DNA from: JAZTZP01 sp045637525
Lineage (GTDB): Bacteria > Bacillota > Clostridia > UBA1381
NCBI GenBank assembly: GCA_045637525.1
Contig: JAZTZP010000113.1
Coordinates: 1-26,754, forward strand
Reading direction: 5' to 3'
Length of the DNA: 26,754 bases
Shown piece after piece: positions 1-6,852 of the stretch (position 1 is its first letter; each line of letters opens with the position of its first letter). Below the pieces are notes generated by a model that worked only from the letters and a program-made list of their open reading frames with translations, was not told where the DNA came from and made no database searches. The position numbers and the translations under genes are program-made.

Positions 1-1945
1 CCTCAGTAATATCAATAAACCGTAATAAAGCATCATCATCAGCATAAAGCTCCGATATATACCGAGTCGTTATCTCCTCCACCGTCTCAGAAAAGCCAAG
101 GTCAACCCCAAAGCTTTTAAAATACTCGTGTCTGTCCTTAACAAACTCATTAGCCGACACCCCGGCTTTTCTTGCCATTTCCAAAACGGCAATCCTCTCA
201 AATTCATAGTAAGTCTTAGCCCGCAGCCTCTTCATCCCGGCAGTTATATCACGCGCCATAAGTGTCATATCTTCAGCCGCCATATTCTCCGAAACATTCC
301 CGGCATTTCTGAACATATAAGCGGTAACAGCCCTTCCACCATCTGAAAAAGCCTTTGACAGATCCCCTATTCTTCCGGCCATATCATACCTTTTAACAAC
401 AGCCTTCGCAAGTTCTCCCACACCGTTTCCGGAATACTTCTGTGAAAGCGCCGCCACAATACTGTTTCTCACCTCAGGCTTTAAGCTGTCCTCTATAATT
501 TTTATCAAATTTTCATTGACAACTGCCTTATTTTGAGTTATGCTATTATCAGAGGCATTATCGTGTGTAAATGCGTTTTGAACGTCCGGCTTAAACTCCT
601 CAGAAGTATCAGCCACTTGTGCCATCTCTGTATTTGTGGTATTATCAGCAGAAGCATTGCGGCCACCTGTAACCGCTGTCGTATCACTTTCTACATCATT
701 CGTCTGCTGTAATTCCTCATTTTTATATGTAGATATATCCGCAGAATTTTGACTGTCCGTATCAGCCAAAAAATCCGCCTGATCAGATAATGTTTCATTA
801 CCCAAGCCACCGTCTACACTGTTATCTGCATTAGCCCGCTCAGACCTTCTATTTATTAATCGATTCTTACCATAATTTATCGCATCACCGCCTCCACCAA
901 GAAATCCAAAAGATAAAGCAGAAGACTTTGCGGTTTCTTCGGCACGTTTACCCATTTCACCCCAACTATATTCCCATTCGCCTTTATCAATTTTGCTTGC
1001 TACGTTTGCCCCTGTCATTGTAACACCCTCTTGTACAACTTCCTGAGCAGTTTCATACGCTATATTTATACCTCTCTTTTTAAGATATTGACCTATTTTT
1101 TTAGCTGCACCCTCTGTAAGAGCATTTTTATTCAATATTTTAAAAGATTTTATCAATTCATCAGCCTGAATAGTTTCTAATGCAGCATTGGCACCACCAA
1201 TTAATAACGCAATATTACGAGCCGTCTCATCAGATACTCCATTTTCTTTCATTTCATTATAGGCATGTCCTGCTTCAATTTCAAGATTCGCTGTCGCACT
1301 GCCGGCAGCTACACCCAACATAAATGCACCCGGAACTGTTACAACTTCTTCCGGTACCAAAACCTGTGGTCCTACTTGCCCGGCAACAGCAGCCGCTGCC
1401 GCCGCTCCTGTACCGGCACCAAGTGACCGTGTGTCAGTCCATTGTTTAAATTGCTGACCTAAGAACTCCATAGCACCCGAAAACATTTGTTCATACCACG
1501 TTTCAGGAATAAAAGAATAATCCTCACTTTTTAACTTTTCTTCATAATATTTTTTGCTGTTTTTTTGTCCAAGCATTTCCTTATAGCTTTCTTGTCCATA
1601 TAAACTTTGAACATATCCTCTTTTTAAGCTATTAATAGTTAAATCCTTAAAATCAGCTTTTCTGGGTTCAGTATATTCAGATATGTTTTTTTCGTCAACA
1701 GCTTTAATGTTCTTCTCCGGATTAACCCGATTCTGCCACTCTTTGGAGCCAATTTGCAGGAGGCTCACCGCCCCCTGCTGACCTGCTTTTTCCTTCGGCT
1801 CTGACTTTGGTAAAGCCTCCGTCTTTGCCACTTCACCGCGAGCCGGCTCATTATCACCATAACCCGCTTTAACCAAATCAAATCTACCAACGCCCTGATT
1901 CTTACGCCTTCTCATAAAATCATCATAAAACCCCGACTCTGCCAT
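1..1945 (-). CDS. Large phage-like or mobile-element-like protein, 3' end outside the window
   Basis: The reading frame is open without a stop from ATG at 1945 to the window edge, about 648 codons. A strong ribosome site (GGAGGA) lies 7-8 bases upstream. No family is recognised with certainty. The N-terminal ~130 residues are charged. About residues 165-215 are rich in Gly and Ala (a run GAAAAAAVAG), with hydrophobic stretches that could enter a membrane. Near residue 290 is the motif ETAQEVVQEGVT, a QE..QE pattern that I associate, from memory only, with large polyvalent proteins of phages and conjugative elements. About residues 345-470 are low-complexity and rich in Asn, Asp, Ser and Thr, like a linker. 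The rest is predicted helical and charged. There is no signal peptide. It could be a virion or injected protein, or a large protein of an integrative element. Coding status is firm; function is not. Confidence 0.75.
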   Translation of the reverse strand, partial: MAESGFYDDFMRRRKNQGVGRFDLVKAGYGDNEPARGEVAKTEALPKSEPKEKAGQQGAVSLLQIGSKEWQNRVNPEKNIKAVDEKNISEYTEPRKADFKDLTINSLKRGYVQSLYGQESYKEMLGQKNSKKYYEEKLKSEDYSFIPETWYEQMFSGAMEFLGQQFKQWTDTRSLGAGTGAAAAAAVAGQVGPQVLVPEEVVTVPGAFMLGVAAGSATANLEIEAGHAYNEMKENGVSDETARNIALLIGGANAALETIQADELIKSFKILNKNALTEGAAKKIGQYLKKRGINIAYETAQEVVQEGVTMTGANVASKIDKGEWEYSWGEMGKRAEETAKSSALSFGFLGGGGDAINYGKNRLINRRSERANADNSVDGGLGNETLSDQADFLADTDSQNSADISTYKNEELQQTNDVESDTTAVTGGRNASADNTTNTEMAQVADTSEEFKPDVQNAFTHDNASDNSITQNKAVVNENLIKIIEDSLKPEVRNSIVAALSQKYSGNGVGELAKAVVKRYDMAGRIGDLSKAFSDGGRAVTAYMFRNAGNVSENMAAEDMTLMARDITAGMKRLRAKTYYEFERIAVLEMARKAGVSANEFVKDRHEYFKSFGVDLGFSETVEEITTRYISELYADDDALLRFIDITE

Positions 1946-1963
1946 TATATCATCCTCCTCCGG

Positions 1964-2010
1964 TCAGTTATCAGTAAACATCAGTCAGTAATCACTGTTC
2001 ACTGCTCACT
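1964..2010. repeat. Short degenerate TCAGT(N)A/CACTG-rich repeat tract
   Basis: Just upstream of the large minus-strand gene, variants of TCAGTTA, TCAGTAA, TCAGTCAG and CACTG(T/C)TCACT follow one another with little other sequence between. It looks like a decayed low-complexity repeat. No function is visible; it sits in the 5' untranslated region of the 1-1945 gene. Confidence 0.45.
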
Positions 2011-2081
2011 TCCATTATAACACCATTTACTCACAGTTATTGCAAACTTTTAAAAAAAACGAAACTTTTTTAAACATCAAC

Positions 2082-2103
2082 AAAAAAGGCCCCAATACAG
2101 CCT
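2082..2103 (-). terminator. Weak candidate terminator after the Crp/Fnr gene
   Basis: Read on the minus strand, AGGC...GCCT forms a short stem followed by a run of six T. The stem is only 4-5 bp, so this is tentative. It lies about 45 bases after the stop codon of the regulator gene. Confidence 0.35.
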
Positions 2104-2147
2104 AAAAAAGCCATATCAAAGCCCATAAAAGTAACGGGTATTTACTT

Positions 2148-2831
2148 CTATCGTTTTGCATAAGTATTATATTGAAAGAGTTTAAAACAGTTTTTCTCAA
2201 ACTCCAGCAAGCCCTCGTCACGCATTTTGCAAAGCTCGTTTGACATAGCGCTTCGGTCAACCGACAGAAAATCCGCAAGTTGCTGACGGTTAAAAGGAAT
2301 AATGAACTTTGAATTGTTTTGCCGTTTGGCTTCTTCTGATAAATAAGAAATAAGTTTTTCACGCGTAGAACGCTTTGACATATGCCCGAGCTTTTGCACG
2401 AGTTTTCTGTTTTTTTCAGAAATTGCAAAAAACATATTTTGCACAACCATAGAATGAAAACGGCATGCCAAATGACAAGTTGTAAGGATTCTCTTTACAT
2501 CAAACAGAACAATGATACTATCCTCTAAAGCAACAACATCATTAAGAAGCGAGCCGCTCTCAGGCGCAACATAAGCTTCTCCAAACATTTCCCCTACAAC
2601 TATTTGTCCCAGTATATTGCGGTTCCCCCAATAGTCATCCATTTGAATATGCAGATTACCTTCGCACAAGACAAGAATATCACTCAAATGCTCACCTTGT
2701 CTTAACACATATTCGCCTTTTTTGTAACTGCAAAGTCTTGCACCAAGACAAGAAAGCATTGATTCAATTTCATCCTCACCTACTCCGGCAAATATTTGAG
2801 TTCTTTTTAATACGGAAATAAATTTTTTCAT
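2148..2831 (-). CDS. Crp/Fnr-family transcriptional regulator
   Basis: A 227-residue protein, normal family length. The N-terminal half is a cyclic-nucleotide-binding-type beta barrel (about residues 10-125; YVLRQGEHLSDILVLCEGNL and the GEMFGE turn). A long dimer helix follows (about 125-150), then a C-terminal winged helix-turn-helix (about 165-220; FNRQQLADFLSVDRSAMSNELCKM). The start at 2831 is chosen because AAAGGTGAG lies just upstream; a start at 2903 would run through the promoter. It is divergent to a ferredoxin gene, an arrangement common for redox- or nitrosative-stress regulators of this family in clostridia (for example HcpR types). Cysteines are scattered and do not form a clear Fnr cluster, so the ligand is unknown. 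Probably autoregulated through the palindrome at 2900-2927. Confidence 0.9.
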   Translation of the reverse strand: MKKFISVLKRTQIFAGVGEDEIESMLSCLGARLCSYKKGEYVLRQGEHLSDILVLCEGNLHIQMDDYWGNRNILGQIVVGEMFGEAYVAPESGSLLNDVVALEDSIIVLFDVKRILTTCHLACRFHSMVVQNMFFAISEKNRKLVQKLGHMSKRSTREKLISYLSEEAKRQNNSKFIIPFNRQQLADFLSVDRSAMSNELCKMRDEGLLEFEKNCFKLFQYNTYAKR

Positions 2832-2845
2832 TTTTCTCACCTTTC

Positions 2846-2859
2846 GTTGTAAATACAAC
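2846..2859. promoter_or_regulatory. Small palindrome in the leader of the Crp/Fnr gene
   Basis: GTTGTA and TACAAC are perfect inverted arms separated by AA. It lies between the promoter and the ribosome site of the regulator gene, so it could be a second operator. It does not resemble the larger palindrome at 2900-2927. Confidence 0.4.
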
Positions 2860-2874
2860 AGACTTGTTTTAATT

Positions 2875-2903
2875 ATTATACTATAATATACACATAAAGT
2901 CAA
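2875..2903 (-). promoter_or_regulatory. Sigma-A promoter of the Crp/Fnr gene
   Basis: On the minus strand TTGACT (2898-2903) and TATAAT (2875-2880) are 17 bases apart, near the full consensus. The -35 box overlaps the end of the 28-bp palindrome at 2900-2927, so a protein bound there should block this promoter. Confidence 0.75.
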
Positions 2904-2927
2904 TTAATTTTATGTAAAATTAATTGA
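2900..2927. promoter_or_regulatory. 28-bp perfect palindrome, candidate shared operator
   Basis: Two 13-base arms (TCAATTAATTTTA and its exact complement) flank a TG centre. The palindrome sits in the divergent region, overlaps the -35 box of the regulator promoter and ends 28 bases before the ferredoxin start codon. Dimeric Crp/Fnr proteins bind palindromes of about this size, so it is the best candidate operator for the adjacent regulator. The half-sites match neither the textbook Crp (TGTGA) nor Fnr (TTGAT) consensus exactly. Confidence 0.65.
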
Positions 2928-2955
2928 GTTATAAAATTGAAACGGAGGAACCGGA

Positions 2956-3648
2956 ATGATTCGAAAAATAATTAAGATTGATGAAGAAAAATGTAACGGT
3001 TGCGGCATATGTGTTAATGCCTGTCACGAAGGCGCCATTGAAATGATAAACGGCAAAGCAAAGCTTACCCGCGAGGACTACTGTGACGGTCTTGGAGATT
3101 GCCTGCCTACTTGTCCTACCGGTGCTATTACTTTTGAAGAAAGAGAAGCCCCTGCATATGATGAAGCAGCGGTACTTGCTTCCAAACAGAAAAAAGCACC
3201 TTTGCCTTGTGGCTGTCCCGGAATGCAATCTAAATCTATCAACCGTGAACATTGTTCTATACCTAATTCTGTACCTGTCACAACAAGTCAGCTTTCACAG
3301 TGGCCCGTACAAATCAAACTCGTGCCGATAAACGCACCTTACTTTAACGATGCAAACCTTTTGGTGGCGGCAGATTGTACCGCCTATGCATATGGAAATT
3401 TCCATAATGAATTTATCCGCAACCACGTTACACTAATCGGCTGCCCTAAACTTGATGAAGGCAATTATACTGAAAAATTAACTGCTATACTCGAAAATAA
3501 CAACATAAAAAGTGTAACCGTTGTCCGTATGGAAGTGCCATGCTGCGGAGGTATTGAATATGCGGTAAAAACCGCTCTGCAAACAAGCGGTAAATTTATT
3601 CCATGGAGAGTTGTTACTATTTCTACTGATGGAAGAATTATCGAATAG
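2956..3648 (+). CDS. Ferredoxin-like protein with two 4Fe-4S motifs and a C-terminal domain
   Basis: A 230-residue cytoplasmic protein. Residues 5-60 form a 2[4Fe-4S]-type fold. The first motif is canonical, C13-x2-C16-x2-C19-x3-C23. The second is the variant C43-x5-C49-x3-C53 followed by Pro (YCDGLGDCLPTCP). A linker with another Cys-rich patch follows (LPCGCPG, about 88-94), then a domain of about 110 residues with further Cys (CPKLDE; VPCCGG). No enzyme activity is recognised; an electron-transfer or redox-sensing role is the inference. It has a good ribosome site (CGGAGG) and is transcribed away from the Crp/Fnr gene. In clostridia similar proteins occur beside Crp/Fnr regulators, sometimes with hybrid-cluster protein genes; none of those is in this window. 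Confidence 0.85.
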   Translation: MIRKIIKIDEEKCNGCGICVNACHEGAIEMINGKAKLTREDYCDGLGDCLPTCPTGAITFEEREAPAYDEAAVLASKQKKAPLPCGCPGMQSKSINREHCSIPNSVPVTTSQLSQWPVQIKLVPINAPYFNDANLLVAADCTAYAYGNFHNEFIRNHVTLIGCPKLDEGNYTEKLTAILENNNIKSVTVVRMEVPCCGGIEYAVKTALQTSGKFIPWRVVTISTDGRIIE

Positions 3649-3678
3649 TTTCATAAATAATAAAACTAACCCCCAAAA

Positions 3679-3706
3679 GAGGCAGCATAGCTATCTATAC
3701 TGCCTC
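3679..3706 (+). terminator. Hairpin terminator after the ferredoxin gene
   Basis: GAGGCAG and CTGCCTC pair, and the stem extends to 12 bp (GAGGCAGCATAG with CTATACTGCCTC) with one G-U pair. It is followed by GTAAAATTTTT. It separates the ferredoxin gene from the convergent mrp gene. Confidence 0.65.
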
Positions 3707-3742
3707 GTAAAATTTTTCAGGATTTTTCAAATTTCTTTTCCG

Positions 3743-3769
3743 AAAAAAAACGCCCCAAAAGGACGTTTT
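3743..3769 (-). terminator. Intrinsic terminator of mrp
   Basis: On the minus strand, AAAACGTCC, a TTTT loop and GGGGCG form a stem with one bulge, followed by eight T. It begins 8 bases past the mrp stop codon. Confidence 0.7.
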
Positions 3770-3777
3770 AAATTCGT

Positions 3778-4605
3778 TTATTCTTTTATCATCTCATCAA
3801 AAATCCCGTTCATATCGTCGAGCCAGTCGCCTTCAAACAGCTCTATCATGCCGGCATCGCATGCAGCGGCAAGCTTCGGATCCATGGGGAGCTTACCTAT
3901 TACCTTAAGACCGTTTCTTTCGGCAATATCATCTATATGGCTTTCGCCGAAAATCTTAAGCTCTTTTCCGCAGTCGGGGCATTTAACATAGCTCATGTTC
4001 TCAACAAGACCAAGAATAGGAATATTCATCATCTTCGCCATCTTAACAGCCTTTTCAACAATCATTGAAACAAGCTCCTGAGGTGAAGCAACTACTATAA
4101 TACCGTCTACCGGGATTGACTGAAACACCGTAAGAGGAACGTCTCCCGTACCCGGCGGCATATCTATAAACATAAAATCAACATTTCCCCAAACGACATC
4201 AGTCCAGAACTGCTTAACCGTTCCGCCAATAACAGGACCGCGCCAGATAACCGGGTCTGTGTCGTCTTCTAAAAGAAGATTTATCGACATAACGCCTATA
4301 TCTGTTTTACTCTTAACCGGGAAAATACCCATATCACTTCCCTCGGCTTTTTCCTTTATACCAAACACCTTTGGAATTGACGGACCTGTAATATCGGCAT
4401 CGAGAATTGCCGTATTATATCCGGCTCTCTGCGACATTACCGCCATAATAGAAGTAACAAGAGACTTTCCGACTCCGCCTTTACCGCTTACAACACCAAT
4501 TACTTTTTTAACATCAGAAAACTCGTTACAGCTTTCAAACAAACTCTCTTTCTCACCGCAGTTCTGACTGCAGTTTCCACAATCATGATTACAATTTTCG
4601 CTCAT
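3778..4605 (-). CDS. mrp: Mrp/Nbp35-family P-loop ATPase, iron-sulfur carrier
   Basis: A 275-residue protein of the MinD/Mrp P-loop class, known as an ATP-dependent Fe-S cluster carrier that works as a cytoplasmic dimer. The deviant Walker A GKGGVGKS is at 41-48, followed by the LDADITGPSIP switch region (about 68-78) and the DMPPGTGD motif (about 148-155). The CxxC needed for a bridging cluster is at C209-C212 (CPDC). The N-terminal extension carries C5, C9, C12 and C16, as in Nbp35 proteins, so it may hold a second cluster. Ribosome site GGAG is 14 bases from the ATG, longer than usual. It is a single-gene unit with its own promoter and terminator, next to a ferredoxin and a redox-type regulator, which fits Fe-S metabolism. 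Confidence 0.92.
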   Translation of the reverse strand: MSENCNHDCGNCSQNCGEKESLFESCNEFSDVKKVIGVVSGKGGVGKSLVTSIMAVMSQRAGYNTAILDADITGPSIPKVFGIKEKAEGSDMGIFPVKSKTDIGVMSINLLLEDDTDPVIWRGPVIGGTVKQFWTDVVWGNVDFMFIDMPPGTGDVPLTVFQSIPVDGIIVVASPQELVSMIVEKAVKMAKMMNIPILGLVENMSYVKCPDCGKELKIFGESHIDDIAERNGLKVIGKLPMDPKLAAACDAGMIELFEGDWLDDMNGIFDEMIKE

Positions 4606-4719
4606 TTTATAATCATTAACTCCTTTCGCAAAACCTGAAGCTGAAAAATTATCAGCAACACTGCGGGCGTTTTAATTAAGCTCTGTATTCCCCCCGCAAA
4701 CTATATCTGTACAGAGCAT

Positions 4720-4748
4720 ATTATACATCAAAATGCATATTTTGTCAA
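4720..4748 (-). promoter_or_regulatory. Consensus sigma-A promoter of mrp
   Basis: On the minus strand TTGACA (4743-4748) and TATAAT (4720-4725) are exactly 17 bases apart, a perfect consensus. The predicted transcript starts near 4713. Its leader of about 105 bases begins with a possible hairpin: GCTCTGTA and TACAGAGC, at 4710-4717 and 4680-4687. Confidence 0.85.
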
Positions 4749-4774
4749 TATATATAATTGACAAAATATGCATT
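4732..4774. promoter_or_regulatory. 17-bp inverted repeat over the mrp -35 box, candidate operator
   Basis: Perfect 17-base arms (AATGCATATTTTGTCAA and its complement) flank a 9-base AT spacer. The left arm contains the mrp -35 box and the right arm carries a second TTGACA facing the other way. A perfect promoter overlapped by a perfect palindrome suggests a repressor site. The repressor is not identifiable from the sequence. Confidence 0.6.
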
Positions 4775-4842
4775 GTATGGCATGATAAAATCAAACAAAT
4801 TGGGTTGAAATACAGTTTTGACATACTCGTTGACTGTACTCC

Positions 4843-5982
4843 TTAATATGTTATATAAACAGCATTATCGGAATCGCTCCATCTAACATTGCATCCTGCA
4901 CACTCAGCTATTGCTCTTACAGGAACTAATGTTCTTCCGGATATTATCTGAGGCGGAACATCGCAATAATATTTTTTCGGTTCCCAGTCCCCCGGAACAT
5001 AATTGATTATCGGATCATTAATTTGCATTACTATCAGACTGACCTCAGTTCCGTTGGCAAAAACACATTGTGTTTTTTCATCCCACTGAACATCAAAGCC
5101 CATAGCCTCAAATATTGCACGCACCGGCACCATAACACGATCATTTATCATAACCGGTGGCTGATCAAATGAAATATATTCATCGTTAACTAAAACAGAT
5201 ATTTCACCGTTGTTCTGATATTCCTCTGACGGAATATCAGCTATTTCTTCTTCATACATCTCTTCCGGCTCAGCTGCGTAGGTTTCTTCATCAGCCTCCG
5301 GAGTTACTTCATATACATATTCCGGAACTCCGGGTATAATTGTACCCTCTATTTCCTTTCCATAGTATGATGGTTCATCATAGACGAATTTATCACCCTC
5401 GCAATTTTCAAAAGTAATTTCACCATCACCTGCAGTAACAGTTATGTCGCTGTCTCTGACTGTTTTCATTCTTTCCGTTGCTTCCTTATGTCTGCGCTCA
5501 TCTTCATCGCTCATAATATTTCCCAACTGAATGATTCCCTGCGCAAAATACTGCTGAGTGGATCCTGTCAGAGTTTTTCCATCATACATATACAATTGAG
5601 GAGATAGCATCGTAACTGTATTTACTAATACAATGTCTAAATGATTATCCCTTTCATTAATATCCGTAATAAATACCTGTCTGAAAATCAGCCTGTCTTT
5701 TTCAATTTTCTTACGCAATGCATTGGGAAAATCCTGTATTAAAAATTTACGGTTTCCTATAATTAAATAATAATTTTCTCCTTCATCATTTTTTTCTAAC
5801 TCAGTGCTTATAGCCTCTACCTTTCCGTCACCGTTAAGGTCATATTGAAGCTGAGTCCGGGTAAGCTCCTCAAACGTGCTGCTTGCTATACAGCCGTTAC
5901 CTTCGGCAGATACAGGACAAGCAGGCATCACAGCCAACACCATTTGCAATACAATCAACATACTTAAAAATATTTTTTTCAC
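4843..5982 (-). CDS. Secreted protein with copper-amine-oxidase-type stalk domain
   Basis: A 379-residue protein starting with GTG, preceded by a strong AAAGGAGG. A signal peptide is clear (MKK, hydrophobic residues 4-20, cleavage likely after A26). Near residues 48-57 a DLNGDGKVEA sequence resembles a calcium-binding loop of VCBS/FG-GAP type, inside a domain of about 150 residues. An acidic Glu/Pro/Tyr-rich linker spans about 210-260. The C-terminal ~115 residues contain two VPVRAI motifs and WD/WS turns, the hallmark of the copper amine oxidase N-terminal (stalk) domain family. These domains are common in exported clostridial proteins and are thought to be structural; no catalytic domain is seen. 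It would act at or outside the cell surface. It has its own promoter and no operon partners. Confidence 0.85.
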   Translation of the reverse strand: MKKIFLSMLIVLQMVLAVMPACPVSAEGNGCIASSTFEELTRTQLQYDLNGDGKVEAISTELEKNDEGENYYLIIGNRKFLIQDFPNALRKKIEKDRLIFRQVFITDINERDNHLDIVLVNTVTMLSPQLYMYDGKTLTGSTQQYFAQGIIQLGNIMSDEDERRHKEATERMKTVRDSDITVTAGDGEITFENCEGDKFVYDEPSYYGKEIEGTIIPGVPEYVYEVTPEADEETYAAEPEEMYEEEIADIPSEEYQNNGEISVLVNDEYISFDQPPVMINDRVMVPVRAIFEAMGFDVQWDEKTQCVFANGTEVSLIVMQINDPIINYVPGDWEPKKYYCDVPPQIISGRTLVPVRAIAECAGCNVRWSDSDNAVYITY

Positions 5983-6078
5983 AATAAATTCCTCCTTTTA
6001 AACATAAGCCGTCGCAAAAATATCAACTTTAAATTATATCAAAAAAATCTACAACCGACTAAAAATATTGATATATAA

Positions 6079-6107
6079 ATTATAACATTATTTCCGGAAT
6101 TTTTCAA
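6079..6107 (-). promoter_or_regulatory. Promoter of the stalk-domain protein gene
   Basis: On the minus strand TTGAAA (6102-6107) and TATAAT (6079-6084) are 17 bases apart. This gives a leader of about 90 bases before the GTG start. Confidence 0.65.
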
Positions 6108-6114
6108 TACTTTT

Positions 6115-6522
6115 TTAATAAATAACCTTTACATTAAAATCCCTTTTACATCTCGGGCAGCAGCACACGTGCTTCCCCGGCTTTCTCGGGAGTTTTATGT
6201 TCGCCTTACAATAGGGGCATTTTCTGTAAACATGCGTTTTACGGCTTCTCCATTTATCCTTTTGTAAATCTATATAATCGAGTACCTTATCACGGTACTC
6301 TAAATATTTCACGTTCTCTTTTTGTCTTATATAAATATCATGGGATATAAATCTTACAACTATTATTATAAGAATAACAACCGACAAAGCATGGATAATA
6401 TGATTTGCAGTAAGTATTCTCAACACAAAAAGCACTAAACAAACATATATCAGAAACTTTGATAAATCATCTATACCATACCGTCCGCGCATAAACTCAC
6501 GAAACCTGTCAAATAAATTCAT
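6115..6522 (-). CDS. Small membrane protein with C-terminal zinc ribbon
   Basis: A 135-residue protein of unknown function. Two hydrophobic segments at about 22-38 and 44-60 are likely membrane helices with a very short turn. A basic, helical stretch follows (about 61-100), then a Cys4-type zinc ribbon: C102-x2-C105 and C122-x2-C125 with extra C120 and C121. The ribbon should lie in the cytoplasm if both helices span the membrane. Ribosome site AAGGTGAT precedes the ATG. It is monocistronic, divergent from the phosphohexomutase gene. Small two-helix proteins with a zinc ribbon are widespread in clostridia and mostly uncharacterised, so no role is assigned. Confidence 0.75.
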   Translation of the reverse strand: MNLFDRFREFMRGRYGIDDLSKFLIYVCLVLFVLRILTANHIIHALSVVILIIIVVRFISHDIYIRQKENVKYLEYRDKVLDYIDLQKDKWRSRKTHVYRKCPYCKANIKLPRKPGKHVCCCPRCKRDFNVKVIY

Positions 6523-6558
6523 ATCATCACCTTGCTTCCAAATTTTATAGTTTATTTA

Positions 6559-6587
6559 ATTATAACCCTTTATTATAAATTTTGCAA
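6559..6587 (-). promoter_or_regulatory. Promoter of the zinc-ribbon membrane protein gene
   Basis: On the minus strand TTGCAA (6582-6587) and TATAAT (6559-6564) are 17 bases apart. The rest of the 330-base divergent region up to 6733 is AT-rich with no further structure that I can support. Confidence 0.65.
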
Positions 6588-6733
6588 GAGCTTTTATAAT
6601 AAATTAACCGTTTGTTCAAAATTATTTTATCTTTTAGCCCATCAAAACTGATTTTACCGAAAAAATTTTTATCTAAATACCCCTGTTCACATATATTAAT
6701 TTTATATAAAATGTTAAAAATACAAAAAAACAA

Positions 6734-6762
6734 TTGCAATTTTTTTCGTTTTGTATTATAAT
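6734..6762 (+). promoter_or_regulatory. Promoter of the phosphohexomutase gene
   Basis: TTGCAA (6734-6739) and TATAAT (6757-6762) are 17 bases apart. The leader is about 85 bases and includes a short GGCT/AGCC hairpin near 6808-6822 before the ribosome site AAAGGA. Confidence 0.7.
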
Positions 6763-6852
6763 AATGCTGAAAGGCTAATATATAATTATTCAGAATAGTT
6801 ATCAGAGGCTTTTTAGCCCTTATTATTTAATACGAGAAAGGAACTCACACTC

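Noticed and set aside
2102..2446. A 114-codon minus-strand frame overlapping the Crp/Fnr gene
   Set aside because: It is out of frame inside a clear regulator gene and has no family features.
2956..3648. Assignment of the ferredoxin and regulator pair to HcpR/frdX
   Set aside because: The context is suggestive, but no hybrid-cluster protein gene is present and the palindrome does not match a site I can recall with certainty.
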